Shown here one piece after another: positions 1 through 5,404 of a DNA stretch of 6,367 bases (position 1 is the first letter of the stretch; each line of letters begins with the position of its first letter). The position numbers and the translations under genes were made by a program. The stretch comes from Bacteroidota bacterium (lineage in GTDB: Bacteria; Bacteroidota; Bacteroidia; Bacteroidales; UBA10428), in assembly GCA_024640925.1 (NCBI GenBank), contig JAHEEB010000260.1, positions 1 through 6,367 on the forward strand, read 5' to 3'. Below the pieces are notes generated by a model. The model saw only the letters and a program-made list of their open reading frames with translations, did no database searches and was not told the DNA's origin.

Positions 1-1323
1 TTTCAGACAGGTAATTTTACCATTTTTCTCATTATAAATATTTAATCCGCCATGAAACGTACCGATGATAACTTTTCCATCTCCAGCTGAATTTATGGAT
101 TTAATGCAATTATTACTGAGCCCATCCGATTCGGTTATATAACGGAACGTTCCATTTTTTCTGTTGAGTATATTTACGCCACCATTTTCTGTACCCATCC
201 AGATATTTCCTGATTGATCAATCCAAAAACAATATATTTCACTATTGTTTAAATAATGGTTGTTGTTGGGTAATGCCTTATAACATTCAAATACCTGTTT
301 TTCCTTTACCATATAGCTTAAACCTCCCCGGGTGGCAATCCACATATCACCTTTTTTATCCTGGGTTATATCCACTACTGAATTATGTATCAGTGATTTA
401 TTTTCAAGGAGATTGTTTTCGATCAATAAAATCGTTTTATTATTTTCATCATATATATATAGTCCTCCACGGGTGCCAATCCAAAACTTATTTTCCTTAT
501 CCTGAAATATTGTATTTACCTTGTAACTTCTCTCATTTTTCTCATCGGGTGAAAAACAAAAGATATTTTCCTCTTTCTGATTGTTAAGTATGACTATTCC
601 ACTATTGGATGTGCCTATCCATATTTTCTTTTTATTATCAAAATATATCTCAAGAATTTCGTCTTTTAGTAAAGGGTTTAATTTTGAGAAGTGAAAAAAA
701 GATTCATTAACAGGATCAAATTTATCGAGTCCTCCCTGTGTTCCAATCCATAGTTTTGAATTTTCATCAAAGGCAAGTTTACGGACATAATTGTTAGTTA
801 ATGAATTATCGTTATCTTCATTATGTATATAGGAAACTGTTTTTTGGTTTTTAAAATCAATTTTACAAATACCGTTTTTTGTGGCTGCCCAAAGGTTTCC
901 ATCCTTATCTTCAGCTAAGTCTTTTACGGAGATATTCGTTAAAACAGGCTTTCCATTAAAGATCAATCTTTCAAAACGGTCCTTTTCCCTGTTGTACTTT
1001 GCCAGACCAAATTCTTCGGCACATACATAAAGAATATTTTTTTTGCTTTCATAAAAATTCCGAATTAAAATCTCCTCTTTTACTAATGTATCATTTATGA
1101 ATACACCATATTTTTTAAATTTTATTCCGTCAAATCTTTCAATACCTGTTCCTGCTCCAATCCATATCCAGCCCTTATAATCCTGCAAAATGCAGTTTAT
1201 ATAGTTGTCAGATAATCCATCATCCGAAGTGAAATTGTCAAAAAAAATTTTGTTATTCTGGCAATTAACGCTTTGGAATAAACAAAACAGAATTATTGTA
1301 GTTAAAATTTTAAAATTTCTCAT
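1..1323 (-). CDS. Two-component-regulator propeller (reg_prop) sensor, N-terminal part; 3' end off the left edge
   Basis: The minus strand is open from an ATG at 1323 to base 1, giving 441 residues with no stop. The start is the first ATG after an in-frame TAA near 1354-1356. Residues 1-21 form a signal peptide (basic MRNFK, then a hydrophobic stretch ending VNC), so the protein is exported. The rest is a beta-propeller of reg_prop blades with the signature D-x-x-G-x-(I/L/M)-W-(I/M)-G-T-x-x-G-(L/I/V). Blades start near residues 47, 90 (degenerate), 136, 183, 226, 272, 319, 367 and 410, for example LWIGTQGGLDKFD and FWIGTRGGLYIYD. In known family members, two such propellers form the periplasmic sensor of hybrid two-component systems that detect glycan fragments. 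They are usually followed by a Y_Y_Y domain, a membrane helix and a histidine kinase with regulator and AraC-type output; other family members end in LuxR-type or GGDEF output. Here the output half is missing, so the subclass is unknown. It is transcribed divergently from the secreted beta-helix protein, a common arrangement for a regulator and its target. Confidence 0.93.
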   Translation of the reverse strand, partial: MRNFKILTTIILFCLFQSVNCQNNKIFFDNFTSDDGLSDNYINCILQDYKGWIWIGAGTGIERFDGIKFKKYGVFINDTLVKEEILIRNFYESKKNILYVCAEEFGLAKYNREKDRFERLIFNGKPVLTNISVKDLAEDKDGNLWAATKNGICKIDFKNQKTVSYIHNEDNDNSLTNNYVRKLAFDENSKLWIGTQGGLDKFDPVNESFFHFSKLNPLLKDEILEIYFDNKKKIWIGTSNSGIVILNNQKEENIFCFSPDEKNERSYKVNTIFQDKENKFWIGTRGGLYIYDENNKTILLIENNLLENKSLIHNSVVDITQDKKGDMWIATRGGLSYMVKEKQVFECYKALPNNNHYLNNSEIYCFWIDQSGNIWMGTENGGVNILNRKNGTFRYITESDGLSNNCIKSINSAGDGKVIIGTFHGGLNIYNEKNGKITCLK

Positions 1324-1433
1324 TCCTATTCGCAAATTCAGAAATATTGGTATTTAATAGATCACGGTAAAAAAATAAAAGTACGAATTGTCGAGGGTAC
1401 AACATTCAAATTAAAATAACAAATCCTATAATC

Positions 1434-1455
1434 AAAATACCTAATCAGGTATTTT
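1434..1455. promoter_or_regulatory. Perfect 9-bp inverted repeat, possible operator
   Basis: AAAATACCT (1434-1442) and its exact reverse complement AGGTATTTT (1447-1455) flank a 4-base spacer AATC. It lies between divergent genes, about 110 bases from the sensor start and about 180 bases from the beta-helix gene start, so an operator for a dimeric regulator is a reasonable guess. It could also fold as a hairpin in RNA, but no T-run of terminator type follows it on the plus strand. A GGTATTT matching part of one arm recurs at 1349-1355. The binding partner is unknown. Confidence 0.4.
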
Positions 1456-1603
1456 ATTTAATATGTTGATTGACAGACAACAATTTTTTATATGAAATAG
1501 TACTTGATTAAGGAGCAAAAATAAAGTTCATAATTGATTGTTAATTTATTCCTTACAAATGAGAAACTGGTAATAATGGGACCTTTAAAAAAACCTTATT
1601 ATT

Positions 1604-1636
1604 ATGAAAATTAACCTTTTAATTAACCAACTATGA
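1604..1636 (+). CDS. Possible 10-codon upstream ORF overlapping the next start codon
   Basis: ATG at 1604 opens a frame encoding MKINLLINQL and stops with TGA at 1634-1636. That stop overlaps the ATG (1633) of the beta-helix gene in the four bases ATGA, the arrangement typical of translational coupling. The ORF contains both copies of the AATTAACC repeat. It is so short that chance is a serious alternative, and the peptide has no recognisable family. If translated, it would act as a leader rather than as a functional protein. Confidence 0.2.
   Translation: MKINLLINQL
1609..1628 (+). repeat. Short direct repeat AATTAACC x2 before the start codon
   Basis: AATTAACC occurs at 1609-1616 and 1621-1628, separated by TTTT, and ends four bases before the ATG at 1633. 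A/T-rich leaders of this kind are usual ahead of Bacteroidota genes, which rely on unstructured A-rich upstream sequence more than on Shine-Dalgarno pairing. No GGAGG-like site is present, so this stretch is the likely ribosome-landing region. Confidence 0.35.
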
Positions 1637-4104
1637 AAAAAAATCCATTCCTATTGTTGTGTTTTTTGGCTATTATCACCATAAACATACATGCGAACAA
1701 AATTGAAATTCCAACAGGTAGTGGTATACAAGCTGCCATTGATACCGCTACCAGTGGCGATACATTGATCCTGGCCGAAGGAGGAGAATATTCAGGATCC
1801 ATAACCATTAACAAGTCAATAATCCTGAAATCTGAAAATGCAGGAATACTTCCAAAAATTACTACCAGTGGCATAGGATTGCAAGCGGGTAAGAACTATT
1901 ATTTTGAATTGGAAGGGGTAGAGATTATTGGAGACCCGGGAGTTACAAATAAACATATGATTTCAGTGCTTGCCGGCGGAGATTCTGCCGTTTATTTGAA
2001 ATTGAAGAATGTTGTTGCACATGACTTTGAAAGAACTATTTTAAGGTTCGATAAAGCCACTTGTTATATAAATTCTGTAATAGTTGATAACTGCTATTTT
2101 TACAATAATGATGCTGGTGGATGGAACGTTTTTTACTGGAGAGATGAAAGAACAATTACAAATTATTTGAGAATTACCAACACCACTATAGATGGGTTTA
2201 ATGAAGGTATTTTAAGGTTTGACGGAACATCGTTTGTAAAAAATATTTATATTGATAAATGTACTTTCAATAACAGAAGTACTTATAATGCCACGAAGGA
2301 TGCCAATCCATTGTTTGATGTAAATGGACCTGACGGATCGATATTTAAAATGACAAATTGTATAATTAGTGATATTGATTCAATAACAGGTCATGCAATT
2401 GCTATTGATGCAACAATTGCCGATACGATTACGAATTGTAGGTTCTTTTTTGATCAAACAGCTGTTGATACAAGCAATGTATGGAATTATAAATCGGAAT
2501 TTATAAAAGAAAATCCCGGTTATATGGATGCTGCCAATTATAATTTGACTTTGCCGAGAACTTCTTCATTTCTGAGTGCAGCTACCGATGGAGGCGCTAT
2601 TGGAGATCCAAGGTGGATTCCGGCGACAATACCAGCTGGAATTGTTGCATGGTGGAAACTCGACAACTCAGGAGAAATTGCTATTGATGAAGTTGGGAAC
2701 TCTAATGGCGCAGTCAAAGGCGATACGGCAGTTTTAGTTCAGGGTATTGATGGAACTGCTATCAGCTTTGCCGGTATGGCAGACTCTTCAGTAATCAAAG
2801 TGCCTGATAATAACATACTTGATTTCGATTCTCTTACCAGTTTTTCTATTTCTACAGTTGTAAAATTTGATCCTTCCATCTATACCGATGAATACAATAT
2901 TGTTTTTAAAGGCAGAACGGGTGTTGATTTATCGCAGGACTGGGAAGGGAAATGGTATACATTGGCTTTTAAAAACTGCGAATTAAGATTTGCTGTTGAC
3001 GATAATATTGTAAAAACACAACTTGGGGTAAAAATAGCTGACTTTTATCCGATGGGCGAATGGGTTCACATTGTTGCTGTTAGAGATATCGCAGAAGATT
3101 CCTTAAGATTATTTTTAAATGGCAAACAGATTGGTTCTATGTTAGATGCTACCAAAAATAGTATTGAATCGAAACTTCCCTTTTATATCGGGAATAATCA
3201 GGATGTTAACAAGGCATTTGAAGGCCAGATTGACGATTTAAGAATATATGATACTGTTTTAACTGGTTCTGCTATTAGTGCAATGTCACTGGAATATGGA
3301 TTAGAGTTTCCCAAAAACAAAAATGCAAACCTGGCGAGTGTATCGATTAACGATACAATATTTACATCCTTTGCTTCAAGCACTCAGGAATATATTATTA
3401 AACTTCCCGCGGGAACTAGTACTGTGCCAACTATTGTTGTAACTACAAGTCATACGGGTTCAGTTGCCACAATATCCAATGCAAGCATTATTCCGGGTAC
3501 AACAACAATTTTGGTAACAGCAGAAGATGGCATAACAACAAAAACATACAGTTTTAGTTTCACCATTGAAGGATTATCTGATGATGCAAATTTATCATCT
3601 CTTACAGTTAATGTTGGAAATCTGGAACCAGCATTTTCATCTGATATTACTGAATATACAGATTCAATCCCAACCGGAACTAACACTGTTAAAGTGATAG
3701 CTGTCGCTAATAATTCTAAAGCATTGGTAACAGGAGATGGTGATATAAATGTTTCGGGTGGCCCTGCAACTGCTAACATTCTGGTTAAGGCAGAAAATGG
3801 GACATCAACAAAAACATATACTATCAATTTTATAATTACAAGCACCTTAAACAGGTTATCGCTCTGCAAATCAGATGAGATAAATGCTTACTTTACTAAC
3901 ACCAATGAACTTGTAATAAATGGTATGGATAAAGATTGCATTATTGAAATTTTTGATGTCAATGGAAAAGAAATATGTTCGATTAAAAATGTCAGAAATA
4001 TTATCAATCTGGATCAGTATAATCTAATGAGTAATTCGGTTTATTTAATCAGGATAATTACTACAGAAACAAAAGAATACGTTACTGTTAGGGCTGTTAA
4101 ATAA
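1633..4104 (+). CDS. Secreted beta-helix / LamG / cadherin-like protein with T9SS-type C-terminus
   Basis: The protein has 823 residues. Residues 1-21 are a signal peptide (MKKN, then a hydrophobic core ending IHA). Residues 23 to about 330 look like a right-handed parallel beta-helix of the pectate-lyase or chondroitinase-B type, as in DUF4957/DUF5123 proteins: it opens with IQAAIDTATSGDTLILAEG, repeats N/T-x-x-I-x-x-C/T rungs (VIVDNCYFYNN, IYIDKCTFNN) and closes with GGAIGDPRW. Residues 335-555 form a LamG/concanavalin-like jelly roll, from GIVAWWKLD to GQIDDLRIYD. Residues 562-646 and 650-737 are two cadherin-like beta-sandwich domains, each opening (D)ANL-x-S-(L/V)-(T/S)-(V/I)-N and closing with TKTY-(S/T). 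Residues from about 750 to 823 resemble a T9SS type-A sorting domain (IEIFDVNGKEI, SVYLIRI) but lack the usual YPNP opening. The likely role is binding or cleaving a polysaccharide at the cell surface. I cannot identify catalytic residues in the helix, so enzyme activity is unproven. The start is supported by the signal peptide. Confidence 0.9.
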   Translation: MKKNPFLLLCFLAIITINIHANKIEIPTGSGIQAAIDTATSGDTLILAEGGEYSGSITINKSIILKSENAGILPKITTSGIGLQAGKNYYFELEGVEIIGDPGVTNKHMISVLAGGDSAVYLKLKNVVAHDFERTILRFDKATCYINSVIVDNCYFYNNDAGGWNVFYWRDERTITNYLRITNTTIDGFNEGILRFDGTSFVKNIYIDKCTFNNRSTYNATKDANPLFDVNGPDGSIFKMTNCIISDIDSITGHAIAIDATIADTITNCRFFFDQTAVDTSNVWNYKSEFIKENPGYMDAANYNLTLPRTSSFLSAATDGGAIGDPRWIPATIPAGIVAWWKLDNSGEIAIDEVGNSNGAVKGDTAVLVQGIDGTAISFAGMADSSVIKVPDNNILDFDSLTSFSISTVVKFDPSIYTDEYNIVFKGRTGVDLSQDWEGKWYTLAFKNCELRFAVDDNIVKTQLGVKIADFYPMGEWVHIVAVRDIAEDSLRLFLNGKQIGSMLDATKNSIESKLPFYIGNNQDVNKAFEGQIDDLRIYDTVLTGSAISAMSLEYGLEFPKNKNANLASVSINDTIFTSFASSTQEYIIKLPAGTSTVPTIVVTTSHTGSVATISNASIIPGTTTILVTAEDGITTKTYSFSFTIEGLSDDANLSSLTVNVGNLEPAFSSDITEYTDSIPTGTNTVKVIAVANNSKALVTGDGDINVSGGPATANILVKAENGTSTKTYTINFIITSTLNRLSLCKSDEINAYFTNTNELVINGMDKDCIIEIFDVNGKEICSIKNVRNIINLDQYNLMSNSVYLIRIITTETKEYVTVRAVK

Positions 4105-4126
4105 ATCATTTTTCAGTAGCTAAACA

Positions 4127-4180
4127 CGTCGTTGCGAAGATCACGTCTATAATCATCGGTTATATACCTTCGCAACGACG
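4127..4180. repeat. Perfect 13-bp inverted repeat (REP-like palindrome)
   Basis: CGTCGTTGCGAAG at 4127-4139 is exactly complementary to CTTCGCAACGACG at 4168-4180. The 28-base spacer contains a smaller stem (TATAA 4148-4152 with TTATA 4160-4164), so the RNA could form a two-tier hairpin. The arms are G/C-rich against an AT-rich background. CACGTC also occurs twice in direct orientation, at 4125-4130 and 4142-4147. No T-run follows on either strand, so it is a poor intrinsic terminator. From memory, its arms resemble the dispersed GTCATTGCGA-type palindromes common in bacterial intergenic regions. It may also stabilise or separate the transcripts of the two flanking genes. Confidence 0.7.
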
Positions 4181-4224
4181 ATATGGATTATTAAAATATA
4201 AGACTGAAACTAATCTTTGAAAAA

Positions 4225-5250
4225 ATGAAAAACTTTATCTATAAAAAAATCAGCACCTCCATAATCTTAATGTTTATGGTTCTAATTGTATCTGGTCAAA
4301 ACAAGAAGATTTATGTTATTGGTGCAGGAGCTGAAAGTACTATCGAAACACAGGATCAATTATTGGTTGACAGCATTAAACAATATGTTGATGTTACCTA
4401 TACCGATCAAAAAACATTCAATTCCGATACAACTTCTTTAAAATATGATGGTTTTGATGGAGTAGTCATTTTGGAATCGGTAAATTCAAAAACCCTTGTA
4501 AATTTTGGCGTAGATGAAAAATTTCCTGTGCCATGTATTACTATGGAGGCCGGATTACTGACAACCTGGGGATTATTCTCTGCAGAAGGTGGAATATGGC
4601 CTTATGCCGGAAACGATTGTGAAAATATTGATTTGCAATGGAATGTTGCTGATGCTGAACATCCTGTTATGCATTGGGCAGGTGATTATAAAAATGGTGA
4701 TGTTTTTGCATGGTCTACCCATCCTGATCCGAAAACTTATGGTGTACCTTACCCACATGGATTAACCAGCACCATTAAAATCATTGCAACAGCAGCCCGT
4801 AGCAACAAAGGTACCAATTCTGCCAATAGTTCATTCATTCAAGCAGAGGCATTGACAATTTTTGAAATCCCCTCTATTAAATTATTATACATGTGTGGCT
4901 CAAAAGGATATATAGAAAATTATGCAACACAAGATTTCTTCAATATATTACACGAAGTGGTTTTATACATGTTTGATCCACGTCCGGAAGTTGCTGATAC
5001 AACAAGTTCTCTTTCCGATTATAAAAACATAACAGGACTGAGCCTTTATCCAAATCCAACAACTGGTATGACAATAGTTTCTTTTGAGGGAACCACCTCC
5101 TCAAAAATCACCTTATCCAATATAAACGGAATAAAAGTTGCTGAATTTATTCTTCAGAATAACAAAGCATATATAGAAACAAGCCAATTTGCCTCTGGTA
5201 TATATTTTGTAACCGGTGGAAGTAAGACATTAATGCTTGTAATTAATTAA
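4225..5250 (+). CDS. Secreted GATase/ThuA-like domain protein with T9SS sorting domain
   Basis: The protein has 341 residues. Residues 1-24 are a signal peptide (MKNFIYKK, then a hydrophobic core ending VSG). Residues 27-252 look like an alpha/beta flavodoxin- or GATase-like domain: a first strand KIYVIGAGAE, a second block YDGFDGVVILESVNSKTL, then PVPCITMEAGLLTTWGLF and a late HPVMHWAG. The order (strand, 'YDGVVI-ES', 'PV-P-I-E-L', 'HP') recalls ThuA-like and related secreted GATase-fold domains found beside Ig and LamG modules. No G-x-C-x-G nucleophile elbow is visible (the only nearby cysteine is Cys104 in VPCI), so glutaminase activity is unlikely. Residues 272-341 are a canonical T9SS type-A sorting domain starting LSLYPNPTTG and ending with the SGIYFV strand. 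It lies 120 bases after the beta-helix gene in the same orientation, so co-transcription is possible, though a palindrome lies between them. Function unknown; a ligand-binding or sugar-related surface role is an inference. Confidence 0.88.
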   Translation: MKNFIYKKISTSIILMFMVLIVSGQNKKIYVIGAGAESTIETQDQLLVDSIKQYVDVTYTDQKTFNSDTTSLKYDGFDGVVILESVNSKTLVNFGVDEKFPVPCITMEAGLLTTWGLFSAEGGIWPYAGNDCENIDLQWNVADAEHPVMHWAGDYKNGDVFAWSTHPDPKTYGVPYPHGLTSTIKIIATAARSNKGTNSANSSFIQAEALTIFEIPSIKLLYMCGSKGYIENYATQDFFNILHEVVLYMFDPRPEVADTTSSLSDYKNITGLSLYPNPTTGMTIVSFEGTTSSKITLSNINGIKVAEFILQNNKAYIETSQFASGIYFVTGGSKTLMLVIN

Positions 5251-5404
5251 TTTGTTTAGTTGGAGTTAACTGAGTTAGCCCTATTTAGAAATAACATCAT
5301 TTTGTGAAATTTTTATTCGTGGGCTATGTCGATTGTAAAACAACAACAGCGGTTGTGCAAAAGTCACAACCGCTGTTAATATGTGCATAAATAAGTGAAA
5401 AAAT
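5251..5404. other. Convergent intergenic spacer
   Basis: This 154-base gap lies between the 3' ends of the GATase-like gene (plus) and the CBM35-like gene (minus). Apart from the terminator hairpin at 5345-5377 it holds no ORF or RNA gene that I can recognise. A weak TAGCCC/GGGCTA pair (5276-5281 and 5321-5326) is too far apart to count. Confidence 0.7.
5345..5377 (-). terminator. Intrinsic terminator hairpin, probably bidirectional
   Basis: AACAGCGGTTGTG (5345-5357) pairs perfectly with CACAACCGCTGTT (5365-5377) around a 7-base loop CAAAAGT. Read on the minus strand, the hairpin begins 27 bases after the stop of the CBM35-like gene and is followed by the T-rich GTTGTTTTAC, as expected for a Rho-independent terminator. 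On the plus strand no T-run follows, but the position between convergent genes lets the same stem stop transcripts from the GATase-like gene too. Confidence 0.8.

Larger units (their letters stand above)
1324..1632. other. Divergent intergenic region (309 bases)
   Basis: This AT-rich region separates the sensor gene (minus) from the beta-helix gene (plus) and must hold both promoters. I see no complete Bacteroidota promoter (TTTG about 20 bases before TAnnTTTG) on either strand. There is no TTTG at all on the plus strand here. On the minus strand a perfect -7-like TATTTTTG reads at 1523-1516, but no partner TTTG sits at the right distance. The region does hold a perfect 9-bp dyad at 1434-1455, a direct repeat at 1609-1628 and a 10-codon ORF at 1604-1636, listed separately. 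Confidence 0.7.

Noticed and set aside
273..587. Plus-strand ORF of 104 codons
   Set aside because: It lies wholly inside the propeller sensor gene on the opposite strand. Its Tyr/Phe/Pro-rich product resembles no family and is a shadow of the reg_prop repeats.
1261..1323. Possible lipoprotein signal in the sensor (cysteine at residue 21)
   Set aside because: The residues before the cysteine read SVN rather than the L-(A/S)-(G/A) of a lipobox, so a signal peptidase I site is more likely.
1572..1606. AT-rich hairpin (TAATAAT with ATTATTA) upstream of the beta-helix gene
   Set aside because: The stem is seven A-T pairs with only G-T wobbles to extend it; it is too weak to claim an attenuator or riboswitch.
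3450..3869. Minus-strand ORF of 139 codons
   Set aside because: It is antisense to the cadherin-like domains, which have clear domain signatures on the plus strand; long antisense frames are expected from their repetitive Thr/Val codons. The minus-strand ORFs at 1623-1874, 3198-3383 and 4573-4758 were dropped for the same reason.
4212..4219. AATCTTTG, one mismatch from the Bacteroidota -7 element TAnnTTTG
   Set aside because: It ends only five bases before the ATG at 4225, so transcription would start at or inside the start codon, and no TTTG partner lies about 20 bases upstream.
5276..5326. TAGCCC / GGGCTA inverted pair
   Set aside because: The arms are only 6 bp and separated by 39 bases, with no T-run after them; chance is sufficient.
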